From contig NZ_BDBT01000019.1 in the NCBI RefSeq assembly GCF_001613125.1, forward strand, positions 61,378 to 125,377: 64,000 bases of DNA, given 5' to 3'. Numbering within the stretch: the first letter of the stretch is position 1; every line of letters starts with the position of its first letter. Source of the stretch: Nocardia shimofusensis NBRC 100134 (GTDB lineage: Bacteria > Actinomycetota > Actinomycetes > Mycobacteriales > Mycobacteriaceae). The notes under the pieces were generated by a model. It did not search any database. It saw nothing but the letters and a program-made list of their open reading frames with translations, and was not told where the DNA came from. This document shows, piece by piece, positions 33,980 through 41,966 of the stretch. A program made the position numbers and the translations under genes.

Positions 33980-35764
33980 GTGGACGAGGCAGTGAACGAA
34001 TCCGAATCCGCGCGGGGCGGTGCCGAGCGAACGGAAACGCGAAACTCGGTGAACACCGCATTACACGATCCGGAATTCTGGTTGTTTCGGCATATTCCGC
34101 TGCATTACACAGTGCCGCTGGCATTGTTCGCCGCGGCGGCGGCGTGGCTGGCGACGGCGTTCGGGGCGCCGGCCTATGTGATCGCGATCGTGGTCGCGGT
34201 CGTACTGCTGGCCGGCGCGGCGCCGGTCCGCCGCCGCCACCCTCGCAACGTCGTCGGAATGATCGCGCGCACCATCGCCTACCGCAGGCGACGGATCCGT
34301 CCCGACCGCCTGCCGTCCGGCGGCGAGGCCGTCGACGTCCCGCTGACCGAGGGCGGCAGCTACGGGATGCGCTGGGACCGCGGCCTGCTGATCACCATGA
34401 TGCGGATCGACCCGCCACCGGACGCGCTGACCCTGTTGCGCCGCGGCTCGCTGAGCACCGCGCAGGTACTACCGCTGACCGAGATCGGTAAGTGCCTGAG
34501 CCAGTTCGACATCAAGCTGGCCTCGATCGACGTCATCAGCACCGGCGCACGCACCGCGAGCAATGGTGTCGTCGCGCGACTCTACGACAGCATCATCGGT
34601 CCGCTGCCGGCCATCGCGCACCGCACCGTCTGGCTGGTGCTGCGATTGGACCCGCTGGCCAACGCCCGAGCAGTCGACAACCGCGGCGGCGGCGCCGAGG
34701 GCACACTGCGCACCGCCATCATCGCGACCCGCCGGGTAGCCAATCGGCTGGCCGCGCTTGACATCTCCACGTCGGTGCTCGCCGCGGGCGAGATGAACGC
34801 GGCGATGCGCATGCTCACCCGCAACGTCGCGTTGGAGGACTTCGTCGAGACCCAGCACTCGCTCGTGCACGACGGCGTCTACTCGACCAGCTACGAGATC
34901 GGCCCGGACCTGATCGGCTCTCGTGGCTTCGCCGACATCTGGGCGACACCGAGCCTCACCACCACGGTCACCGTCCGGCTGCGGCCCGGGACGCACCGAG
35001 TCGACGAGCGAACCGTAGAATCACCGCCGATCACCTTGGGCGCCCTGGTGCGCTTCGACACCGCCGCCGAGCCCGAACAGCCGCCCGTCGAGGGGCTGCG
35101 ACCATTACCGGGACATCAGTTCCGTGCGCTGCTCGACTGCCTGCCCGCCCAGCTGAGCGCCCATGACGCTGTCGGTGACTATCAGGGCCCGCTCGACGCA
35201 CTGACAGGCATCGCGCTGCCCACCGCGGGCTGTGGGCAGCTGATCGGCGCCGACGGACTCGGGCAGGGCATCGCCGTGCCGTTGATCGGTGAGGGCACCC
35301 GCCACCTCGAGGTGATCGGGAAACTCGACCTGGCCCAGCAGGTGATCCTGCGCGCGATCGCACTCGGCGCGCGCGCGGTCGTGCACACCGACCGGCCCGA
35401 CGCCTGGCACACCATGGTTGTCAATGTCGGTGATCCGCACGCACTCTCGCTGGCATCCCGGCTCGCGGGCACCGGTCAGCAGCCCGCTCCCCCGGTCGCG
35501 ACGCCCGGCCCTTTCGCCACGACCACCGTGATCGTCTTCGACGGCATCGCGCCGATGGCGCAGACGGGTGGCGCGACGATCGTGCACGTGCGGGCGCCCG
35601 GAACCCCCGCCGACGAACTGGACGCCGATGTCGTCCTGATCCAGGATCCGGTCGCTCCCAATTCGATCACGGTGCGGACCTCGACCGCGAGCACCACGGT
35701 CACCATGGTCACCACCCCGGACGAGATGCGATACATCGGCGAATCGCTCGTCGCCGCCCGCTGA
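33980..35764 (+). CDS. eccE: ESX membrane protein EccE (second locus)
   Basis: Peripheral ESX membrane-complex component, 594 residues. A charged N-terminus of about 45 residues is followed by two membrane helices (PLHYTVPLALFAAAAAWLAT and AYVIAIVVAVVLLAGAA), then the soluble domain with GMRWDRGLLITMMRIDPP, LPTAGCGQLIGADGLG and HTDRPDAWHTMVVNVGDPH, each with a counterpart in eccE4. GTG 33980 is the frame's start; later starts would remove the polar N-terminus only. It is the last plus-strand gene before the minus-strand cargo block. Confidence 0.9.
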   Translation: MDEAVNESESARGGAERTETRNSVNTALHDPEFWLFRHIPLHYTVPLALFAAAAAWLATAFGAPAYVIAIVVAVVLLAGAAPVRRRHPRNVVGMIARTIAYRRRRIRPDRLPSGGEAVDVPLTEGGSYGMRWDRGLLITMMRIDPPPDALTLLRRGSLSTAQVLPLTEIGKCLSQFDIKLASIDVISTGARTASNGVVARLYDSIIGPLPAIAHRTVWLVLRLDPLANARAVDNRGGGAEGTLRTAIIATRRVANRLAALDISTSVLAAGEMNAAMRMLTRNVALEDFVETQHSLVHDGVYSTSYEIGPDLIGSRGFADIWATPSLTTTVTVRLRPGTHRVDERTVESPPITLGALVRFDTAAEPEQPPVEGLRPLPGHQFRALLDCLPAQLSAHDAVGDYQGPLDALTGIALPTAGCGQLIGADGLGQGIAVPLIGEGTRHLEVIGKLDLAQQVILRAIALGARAVVHTDRPDAWHTMVVNVGDPHALSLASRLAGTGQQPAPPVATPGPFATTTVIVFDGIAPMAQTGGATIVHVRAPGTPADELDADVVLIQDPVAPNSITVRTSTASTTVTMVTTPDEMRYIGESLVAAR

Positions 35765-35870
35765 TTCGCGCCGCTACGAAGCACACCCGCTCCGGTCGCT
35801 CCCCCACCGACACCGAGCGCGCGAAACGGCCGGTCGAAGTCGAACTCCGACCGGCCGTCTCAGCGGATCG

Positions 35871-36164
35871 TCACGCGCCGAAGCCGTCGCCGATCGTCTT
35901 GTCGGTGTGGAACGCGTTCTGCATCGCGCTGTCGACCGCCGCGGCGATCTTGTTCAGCAGCGCGAGCGCATCCTGGTACTCGGGCTCCCACTTGCCGACT
36001 TCTCTGTTGAAGCCTTCGAGACCGGAGCCCTGCCATGCCTCGTTCATCTTCTTGGCGGCCTGGCTCATGTTCTCGGCCTCTTGCGTCAGTTTGTTGTAGT
36101 TGTCGTGCAAGTCGTTGTACAGGGCGGTGATCGCCGCCTCGTCGTAAAGCATGCCGTCCGACAT
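35871..36164 (-). CDS. WXG100 family protein (EsxA-like)
   Basis: Small helical-hairpin ESX substrate, 97 residues. The turn motif is Trp44-Gln45-Gly46 between two amphipathic helices. I see no Tyr/Phe-x-x-x-Asp/Glu signal after the second helix, so its partner probably carries the secretion signal, as in EsxA/EsxB pairs. It is 43 bp downstream of the second WXG100 gene, at the end of the minus-strand cargo block. Such pairs are exported as a heterodimer (established for EsxA-EsxB; inference here). Confidence 0.92.
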   Translation of the reverse strand: MSDGMLYDEAAITALYNDLHDNYNKLTQEAENMSQAAKKMNEAWQGSGLEGFNREVGKWEPEYQDALALLNKIAAAVDSAMQNAFHTDKTIGDGFGA

Positions 36165-36207
36165 GTGCTGTGTCCTTCGCTATCTGTGGTGAATGCGGGC
36201 GAATGTG

Positions 36208-36510
36208 TCAGGCGAGGCGAAGGCCGCCGAAGTCGTCGTTGTTGCTGGTGTCCATCGCCGTGAATTGCGCGGTACCGACACCGACCTGCTGCTCGATGGC
36301 GGTCAGGACGCGGTTGAGGTCGTCGTTCTTCTTGTTCCACTCGGCCGCGGCGGTCTGGAACCCGCCGGCGGCTTCACCCTTCCAGCCCGCCTTCGCGGCA
36401 TCGACTGCCGAGTCGATCGCGGCAAGGGCCCGCTGAACCCCGTCGACCGCATCGACCATCTCCTGCTGCGCCTGCTTGGCGAGGTCGTTGTTGGCTTCCA
36501 AGAGAGCCAT
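36208..36510 (-). CDS. WXG100 family protein (EsxB-like, signal-bearing)
   Basis: WXG100 partner of 100 residues with Trp43-Lys44-Gly45 in the turn. After the second helix is Phe83-Thr-Ala-Met-Asp87, an F-for-Y version of the YxxxD/E export signal, which identifies it as the EsxB-type member of the pair. The tail TSNNDDFGGLRLA is typical of nocardial Esx proteins. AAGGAAACAATC precedes ATG. Co-directional with EspG-a upstream and the EsxA-like gene downstream. Confidence 0.92.
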   Translation of the reverse strand: MALLEANNDLAKQAQQEMVDAVDGVQRALAAIDSAVDAAKAGWKGEAAGGFQTAAAEWNKKNDDLNRVLTAIEQQVGVGTAQFTAMDTSNNDDFGGLRLA

Positions 36511-36579
36511 GATTGTTTCCTTCCGAATATCTGGTGTGCTGGAGGGTGATGGTGTACTCCATCACCCGGTCGGAGATGA

Positions 36580-37374
36580 TTACTGCGGTAGCCACCTCCC
36601 CCCGGGCAGAATTTCGATCAATCCGGAGATCGCCTGTGCGACACGGTGATCGGTGCCCGGTGTGACGGTGGACCAGACCTGGAGGTCCGGGGCAGCGCCA
36701 GGCGCGACCACGATGCGGCCGCGCCCCGTCTCGTACACCACGGCCGCGCAGGGCGGTCGCGTGGTCACACCGTCGACGTGCGCGTAGGCGACGATCTCGG
36801 CGTAGGCACGGCAGGACTCGAAAGCGAGCCCGTAGCGGGTGGCGTCGCGTTCGGCGACGCCGAGGGCGTAGACGGCGTCGGCGAAATCCGCGGAGGTGCG
36901 CGCTGCCGACAGCCGGTCGGCCAGGTCGGCGGCGGGCGCGCTGAACGCGGCCACGTCCGCGGGCTCACCGGGACCGAGCGCGCGCAGCAACCGCGTGGTC
37001 AGTGCCGAGCCGGATTCGTCGGACCAGACCGTACCGACCTCGATGCGATCGCCGATCCGCTCGGCCAGCGCGTGCTGGTCGGCGCGGCGGGCCAGACAGA
37101 GCCGGATCGGTACGCCGTCCTCGCGGTAGATCCTGGCGACCAGCTCACGATCCGGCTGGGCGAGGGTGTGCATGGCCTGCGCCAGATCCGGTTCGACCTC
37201 CCCGTACCCGTCGATCAGGCCGGAGCCGGTCAGCTCGGTGACGACCTCGCGCTGGGCGTCCGCCCACTCCTGGTAGGTCTGCTGCTGCGGGGCGATCGCC
37301 AGTACCAGCGGCATGGTCTGGATGCCGAGCCGCTCGGCAAGGGCGAGGACGCCGTCGTTGGTCAGCGTCGTCAT
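36580..37374 (-). CDS. espG: ESX chaperone EspG-a
   Basis: EspG family chaperone, 264 residues, known in mycobacteria to bind the PPE tip of a matching PE/PPE pair and keep it soluble for export. Family features: N-terminal LTNDGVLALAERLGIQTMPLVL, IRLCLARRADQHALAERIGDRIEVGTV, and the C-terminal strand-rich DHRVAQAISGLIEILPGGRW. Its ATG overlaps the stop of the PPE-like gene (ATGA), which supports a direct PPE-EspG partnership. A second EspG lies at 41181. Confidence 0.85.
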   Translation of the reverse strand: MTTLTNDGVLALAERLGIQTMPLVLAIAPQQQTYQEWADAQREVVTELTGSGLIDGYGEVEPDLAQAMHTLAQPDRELVARIYREDGVPIRLCLARRADQHALAERIGDRIEVGTVWSDESGSALTTRLLRALGPGEPADVAAFSAPAADLADRLSAARTSADFADAVYALGVAERDATRYGLAFESCRAYAEIVAYAHVDGVTTRPPCAAVVYETGRGRIVVAPGAAPDLQVWSTVTPGTDHRVAQAISGLIEILPGGRWLPQ

Positions 37375-38360
37375 GCGGCACCGCCCGTCCCGGTACCTCG
37401 ATCCGACGGTGCCGCACCGGCTTCGGGGGCTCCGAGGACGGCGGGCGCGGCGACGATGCCCAGGTCGGCCCCGAGCGCGTCGCCGACCGCTGCCGCCCCG
37501 GTCTGCGCCTCGTATTCCTGCTCCTGCGCGGCCCCGGCGGCGCCCACCGCACCCGGCAGCAAGGGCACCGAGGAACCGCCGGTGGCGGGCACCGGCTGGG
37601 CCGCGGGCGTGGCCTGCGTGACCGCCTCGGCCACCGGCGACTGGGCGAGAACCGGCGCCTGGTACGCGGTCTTCGCCCGCGGGATCGCACCCAGGCCGAA
37701 CCCGGCGGGCCGGATCATCCCCACCGTGCCGGGCGCGGCCGCACCGGCGACGGCGGCGGCCGCGGATTGCCCGGCCTGTTCGGCCTCGAGCGCGACCGGT
37801 GAGACGAGCGCGGGCGGTTCCCGCTGTTCCCAGGGCATCGCCAGCGGTTCGGTCGCCGCCTCATAGGCGCGCATCACCCGGGAAGCCGCCGCCTTGGCGA
37901 CGTCGGCGTCGGCGTCGGTGCGCGCCGCGACCGCCTGGATGGGCGCGCCGAGCCCCGCGGTCATCGCCTCGAGCAGTCGTTCGGCCTCCGCCAGCGCGGC
38001 GAGTTCACCGCCGTCCGGCATCGCCAGCCGCGCCACCTCGTACGCCGCCGCCTGGGTCTGCGCCTTGACGGCGTGGTCGGCGGCCGCGCCCGCGGCCTCC
38101 ATCAGCCAGTCCCGCAGTCTGCTCACCCGGTCGAGAACGTCCCGGCTGGTGGTGGACTGCCACGCCCCGCGCAGGCTCGCCACGATCAGCTCGTATTCGA
38201 CCACCGCGGTGCCGAAGCTCTCGGCGAGCCTCCCCCATGCCGCGCCCGCCTCCGCCAGCGGAACCGCACCCGGTCCGGTGGTGAGTTCGCGCGCCATCCG
38301 GTCCGGCTCGACAGCCTCCCAGACGACGCCGGTGAATCCGGGCTGCGGTGGTTCGATCAT
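37371..38360 (-). CDS. PPE-like protein
   Basis: Likely PPE-type ESX substrate, 329 residues from ATG 38360. The N-terminal ~170 residues are helical with the PPE-like opening FTGVVWEAVEPDRMARELTTGPG, AGAAWGRLAESF and SLRGAWQSTTS; there is no literal Pro-Pro-Glu, only EPPQP at the start. The C-terminal half is low-complexity Ala/Pro/Gly/Gln. It directly follows the PE-like gene and overlaps EspG-a, the standard PE-PPE-EspG order. A longer frame from 38402 is open but ATG 38360 begins the recognisable domain. Confidence 0.75.
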   Translation of the reverse strand: MIEPPQPGFTGVVWEAVEPDRMARELTTGPGAVPLAEAGAAWGRLAESFGTAVVEYELIVASLRGAWQSTTSRDVLDRVSRLRDWLMEAAGAAADHAVKAQTQAAAYEVARLAMPDGGELAALAEAERLLEAMTAGLGAPIQAVAARTDADADVAKAAASRVMRAYEAATEPLAMPWEQREPPALVSPVALEAEQAGQSAAAAVAGAAAPGTVGMIRPAGFGLGAIPRAKTAYQAPVLAQSPVAEAVTQATPAAQPVPATGGSSVPLLPGAVGAAGAAQEQEYEAQTGAAAVGDALGADLGIVAAPAVLGAPEAGAAPSDRGTGTGGAA

Positions 38361-38391
38361 CGTCGTACTCCGTACCTGGTCCGCGCGGAAC

Positions 38392-38718
38392 TCAGCCGGC
38401 ACCGCCGAAGCCCGCCGCGTTGTCGCCTTCCACGCGGCCGAATCCCTGGACCTGACCGCGCAATACCGCGGCCAGCCTGCGCAGTTCGAGCACGCCGGCG
38501 GCGGCGTTGTCCGCGTAGTTCGCGGCGACTTCGTTCATCGTCTGCGCCGCACGTTGCGACACCGCGTCGAGACCGGCGGGCTCGACGGCCAGGGCGGGCT
38601 CGTTGTCGCGCAGCCCGCGTTCGAGCCGATCGGCCAGGCCGTCCAGCCTGTTCGCCGCCTCCTGCGCGGCCACCGGGTCGAACTGCACTCCCGCGAAATC
38701 AACTCCGCCGCTCACCAT
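38392..38718 (-). CDS. PE-like protein
   Basis: A 108-residue helical protein, probable PE-type partner of the PPE-like protein 31 bp downstream. Two predicted long helices (FDPVAAQEAANRLDGLADRL and LDAVSQRAAQTMNEVAANYA) are followed by GFGRVEGD, where Phe-Gly-Arg-Val-Glu can act as an F-type YxxxE export signal. It lacks a literal Pro-Glu near the start, so PE-like is by position, length and signal rather than strict motif. It lies 14 bp after the EspA/EspB-like gene. Confidence 0.7.
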   Translation of the reverse strand: MVSGGVDFAGVQFDPVAAQEAANRLDGLADRLERGLRDNEPALAVEPAGLDAVSQRAAQTMNEVAANYADNAAAGVLELRRLAAVLRGQVQGFGRVEGDNAAGFGGAG

Positions 38719-38732
38719 GCCGAACCTCCTGA

Positions 38733-40019
38733 TCAGAGCGTGAGATCTATGTCGGGCGGTGCCTCCGCCGACGTCTGCTCGGCCGCGCCGACCACCGGCA
38801 GCGAGACCCCCTCGATGTCGCCGACGACATCGTCGCCGTGCTGGGCGTTCACCAGGAATCCCGGGACGTCACCGCCGTCCCCGGCGCCCCGTGCGCCCGC
38901 GGCGGCCCCGGCACCACCCATCGGCATCATGCCGCCAGGACTGCCGCCGGAGACGGGCACCGACGAGCGCGCGGGCGACGCGGAACCTGTCGAAGCGGGT
39001 TCGGCGCCGAAACCGGCCCCACCCGAGGGCAGACCGGCGGCCTTGGTCCCGGTGTAGGGACTCAACGGCGTCGCGGCGGGTGCGATGCCGCCGAGACCGC
39101 CGCCGAATCCTCCGCCACTGCCGCCCGCACCGCCGAGCGACTTCGCCTCGTCGAGTTTCTCACCGTCCAGGGACGCGGCGTCCGCGGTCGTCTTCGGGGC
39201 GAGCAGTCCGGTGTTCGCCGCCGCCAATTGGGTCAGGCTCTGCGCACCCTGGCCCGCCATCGTCATCAGCGGCGTCAGCATCTGCAGCATCTGCATCGCC
39301 TGCTGCATCGAGTCGACGCCCTTCGGCGCGTTGGTGATCGGCACCTTCTGGCCCGCGGCGGTCATGCTCGCGGACTCGGCGGTGAGTTCGGTCCTCGTCT
39401 TCGCCACCACCGCCAATGCCTCGGTGACGGCCTCGGTGGTCGCGGCGACCATGAACAACTGTCCGCCGGGCGAGCCCAGCAGCGGCGCGGCCGCCACCAT
39501 CGACGCTACGTATTTGGCGATGACCGCCGACATGAGCCCGGCCCCCACCGCGACCGAGGTCGCGGCGCCGGTGAGCACCACCTTCTCCTGGGCACTCTGA
39601 GTGGCGAGTTCGGCTCCGTCCTGCTGCGCCTGGCCCGCCTTCGCGGCGGCGGCCGTGGCGCCCATGCCCTGCCATACCGCCATCACGGCCTGCAATGCCG
39701 TGGTGCCCAATGTCGTCGCGGTCTGCAACGCGGTGCCGATCCCGGTGAGCATCTGCGTCGGATTCGGGCCGGAGCCCGCCGCTGCATCCAGCGCGCCGGT
39801 GCCGAAACTACTCGCCATATCCGTGAGCGGACGCGCCAGCGCGGCGATGTCGATCACCGGCAGCGGAGGCAGCTCGGGCAGCGGCGGAAGCGCGGACGGG
39901 TCCGGCAGCGGAGGCAGGCCCATGTCCCGCAGGATGTCGTTCACGGGCCGGTCGATGAACGGGGCGAGCGCGCTGCCCCGCATCAGGTCCAGGACCGTGG
40001 GATCCACCGGCGGATTCAT
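38733..40019 (-). CDS. EspA/EspB-like ESX substrate
   Basis: A 428-residue protein with a proline-rich start (GLPPLPDPSALPPLPELPPL), a long helical region with Trp116-Gln-Gly, an Ala-rich stretch with PLMTMAGQGAQSLTQLA, and a Gly/Ala/Ser-rich low-complexity tail ending VSLPVVGAAEQ. The layout and its overlap with a preceding EspC-like gene recall the EspC-EspA and EspF-EspE pairs of ESX-1 and the fold of EspB; identity to any one of them cannot be claimed from the sequence. Exported substrate is an inference from context. Confidence 0.65.
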   Translation of the reverse strand: MNPPVDPTVLDLMRGSALAPFIDRPVNDILRDMGLPPLPDPSALPPLPELPPLPVIDIAALARPLTDMASSFGTGALDAAAGSGPNPTQMLTGIGTALQTATTLGTTALQAVMAVWQGMGATAAAAKAGQAQQDGAELATQSAQEKVVLTGAATSVAVGAGLMSAVIAKYVASMVAAAPLLGSPGGQLFMVAATTEAVTEALAVVAKTRTELTAESASMTAAGQKVPITNAPKGVDSMQQAMQMLQMLTPLMTMAGQGAQSLTQLAAANTGLLAPKTTADAASLDGEKLDEAKSLGGAGGSGGGFGGGLGGIAPAATPLSPYTGTKAAGLPSGGAGFGAEPASTGSASPARSSVPVSGGSPGGMMPMGGAGAAAGARGAGDGGDVPGFLVNAQHGDDVVGDIEGVSLPVVGAAEQTSAEAPPDIDLTL

Positions 40020-40336
40020 GCGAGATCGTGCGTGACCGAATCGAATCCGGCCCGCGAGGTCGCCTCGGATGCCTCGTAGGCGAGCGCACTCTGCTGGGCG
40101 GTGACCGCCGTCGCGGCGTGGACGGCTGCCAGCTCCATCACCCCGGACAGATGATTCGCCTGCGCATGGGCGAACGCGAACAGGAAATCCTGGCCGATCA
40201 GGCCGAACACCGGAGCCACCGCCGCCATCGTGGCGGCTTGGTCGACCGTGCCCGCGGTCGCGACGCCGGACGCCATCGCGGCGGCGGCCGCCGCGTATCC
40301 GCGGAGGGCATCGGCTTCAGCTACGAGCTCGCTCAT
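40016..40336 (-). CDS. EspC-like type VII secretion target
   Basis: A 106-residue all-helical protein from ATG 40336 resembling the EspC/ESX-1 secretion-associated family: LVAEADALRGYAAAAAAMAS near the N-terminus, a turn at APVFGLIGQDFLFAFAHAQA, and a second helix. Tyr87-Glu-Ala-Ser-Glu91 is a perfect YxxxE export signal after the second helix. The TGA overlaps the ATG of the EspA/EspB-like gene (ATGA). These two are therefore a probable co-exported pair. Confidence 0.8.
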   Translation of the reverse strand: MSELVAEADALRGYAAAAAAMASGVATAGTVDQAATMAAVAPVFGLIGQDFLFAFAHAQANHLSGVMELAAVHAATAVTAQQSALAYEASEATSRAGFDSVTHDLA

Positions 40337-40489
40337 CGTATTCCCCGCTCCCATAACGGAATTGAACACTTCCCCAGTCGAACATACCAGCGACGCTTCC
40401 GCTCCCGGAAGCCTTTTCGGGCGTGTCCGATCTTCTCGAACTTCCGTGTCCTCGGAAGACTCTGACCTAGATCCGTGAACGACAGATGT

Positions 40490-40789
40490 CTACCCGACGA
40501 CTTCCTCGTTGAATGCGGTGACCAGTTCGGCCCGCCGCGCGAAGGCCGCGGCCGCCGCCGCGGTCGCGGTCGACACGAGGCACTGTTCGAAATCGTCTGG
40601 CGAAAGTGTCGAAATCGCCTGCTGAAAAGAAAGATTCAGCAACGCTCCGTTGCCGTCCACCTCGACGGTGATCGCGCCGTCCTCCGACGTCGCGGTGGCC
40701 CGCACGTCCGACATCTCGTCGACGAGATCGCGCATTCGGTACAGCCGTTTACGCACGCTCGCCTCGAGCTCGTCCATCGTCTCGTACAC
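40490..40789 (-). CDS. YbaB/EbfC-family protein A
   Basis: A 99-residue protein of the YbaB/EbfC nucleoid-associated fold: N-terminal helix (DELEASVRKRLYRMRDLVDEM), strands with TSEDGAITVEVDGNGALLNLSF, and a C-terminal helix (CLVSTATAAAAAAFARRAELV). Genes of this type recur inside actinobacterial ESX loci; whether they bind DNA there or assist secretion is unknown. Shares SxDGAITV with the neighbour at 40829. Confidence 0.75.
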   Translation of the reverse strand: MYETMDELEASVRKRLYRMRDLVDEMSDVRATATSEDGAITVEVDGNGALLNLSFQQAISTLSPDDFEQCLVSTATAAAAAAFARRAELVTAFNEEVVG

Positions 40790-40828
40790 GAAATCCCCTC
40801 TCCCGCCGTTGCAGCGCGCGCCCGACCG

Positions 40829-41170
40829 CTACACCTCCCGCAGCCAGCTGCGCTGCTCCATCTCGTATTCTTCCTCCTCGGCCAGCTCTTGACCAGCCAC
40901 CTCTTCCTGGGTCGGCAATCCGAGCAACGCCAGCATCTCGGCGGGCATTCCCGCCTCCGAAAGCTGCTCCCGGCGTGCCATCCCCGCCCGGTTGGCCGCC
41001 TGCCTGCACAACCTGAAGACCTCCGCCGCCAACTCCCCCGGATCGCGGCGCAATTCCGCCGCCTCGATCGAGATGCCGCGCGGCAGACCTTGGTCGGTGG
41101 TACGCACCGTGATCGCGCCGTCACGCGAGGAGGCGCTCCACTCGGCCGGGCCCTGCTGTTGCTCACTCAT
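40829..41170 (-). CDS. YbaB-like protein B
   Basis: A 113-residue protein from ATG 41170. Its middle (SSRDGAITVRTTDQGLPRGI) lines up with the strands of YbaB-A; it lacks the long N-terminal helix and has a C-terminal extension with LLGLPTQEEVAGQELAEEEE, acidic at the end. I read it as a diverged paralogue of the adjacent YbaB-A rather than a separate family. It starts 10 bp after the EspG-b stop. Confidence 0.6.
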   Translation of the reverse strand: MSEQQQGPAEWSASSRDGAITVRTTDQGLPRGISIEAAELRRDPGELAAEVFRLCRQAANRAGMARREQLSEAGMPAEMLALLGLPTQEEVAGQELAEEEEYEMEQRSWLREV

Positions 41171-41180
41171 GGCGCCCCTC

Positions 41181-41966
41181 TCACACCCGCTCGTCCTTGA
41201 TCGCACGCACCACCGCGGCGATCCGGGTATTGATCATCTCCGTGAGCCGGCGACTGCTCGCGGGCATCGCGACCGGCGGCGTGCGATCGTCGATCACATA
41301 ACGCCCGTCGTCGACCAGATCCCGCCAACCCAATCTGTGCTTGGTGATGCCACGCGGACCGAACAGAGAACGCCCTTGGATCACCGAGATACTGCCGACA
41401 CGCTCGGTCGGCGTCTTCAGGAATTCCTCGCTGCTCTGGTCCATCGAGTCGGCGAACGAATCACGCACGGCCGACCTGCCATAGGAATAGTCCAGCCCGT
41501 CGTCGCCCTTGTCGGTCGACAGGACCACCTCGCGCCGACTGCCCGGCTTCACCTCGGGCATCAGGTCGACTGCCGCCGAAGCCAGCTCGAGTGCGGGGCA
41601 TTCGGCAACAGTGAAACCACCACCGTGCCAGAACGTTCTTCCCGGCCGCTGGCGGATCACATACCCGCGATCACCGCGGCGGGTCGCCAGAACGCGCACG
41701 ATGCCTTCCTGACGATCGGCGTCGCCCTCGTCCCACGCATCGATGATCAGCCGGATGTCGTGGTGGACGAGCGTGTCGACCATTCCGTCCCACTGCGGGT
41801 CCCAGCGCGTACGCAGTTCATCCAGCGTCTTCCGCGCCACCTCGTCGAATTCCGTACTCGTGGCGATCCCGCTCCGGAAGACGAACGGCGGCGGAACATG
41901 CTCGTGTTCTTGCGCCCGGCACATGACGAAGAACTCGAAATCGGTGAACGTCCAGGTCGGTGTCAT
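41181..41966 (-). CDS. espG: ESX chaperone EspG-b
   Basis: Second EspG-family chaperone of the locus, 261 residues. The pattern WTFTDFEFFVMCRA near the N-terminus, GIVRVLATRRGDRGYVIRQRPG in the centre and ALELASAAVDLMPEVKPGSRREVVL match the EspG fold; the C-terminal helix is RRLTEMINTRIAAVVRAI. It differs strongly from EspG-a at 36580. Its ATG overlaps the stop of the Q/A-rich protein (ATGA), suggesting that protein is its client. Confidence 0.75.
   Translation of the reverse strand: MTPTWTFTDFEFFVMCRAQEHEHVPPPFVFRSGIATSTEFDEVARKTLDELRTRWDPQWDGMVDTLVHHDIRLIIDAWDEGDADRQEGIVRVLATRRGDRGYVIRQRPGRTFWHGGGFTVAECPALELASAAVDLMPEVKPGSRREVVLSTDKGDDGLDYSYGRSAVRDSFADSMDQSSEEFLKTPTERVGSISVIQGRSLFGPRGITKHRLGWRDLVDDGRYVIDDRTPPVAMPASSRRLTEMINTRIAAVVRAIKDERV

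Noticed and set aside
40395..40412. Inverted repeat gcttccg/cggaagc followed by CTTTT
   Set aside because: Its T-tail is on the + strand, but the flanking genes are transcribed on the minus strand, so it does not terminate anything visible.
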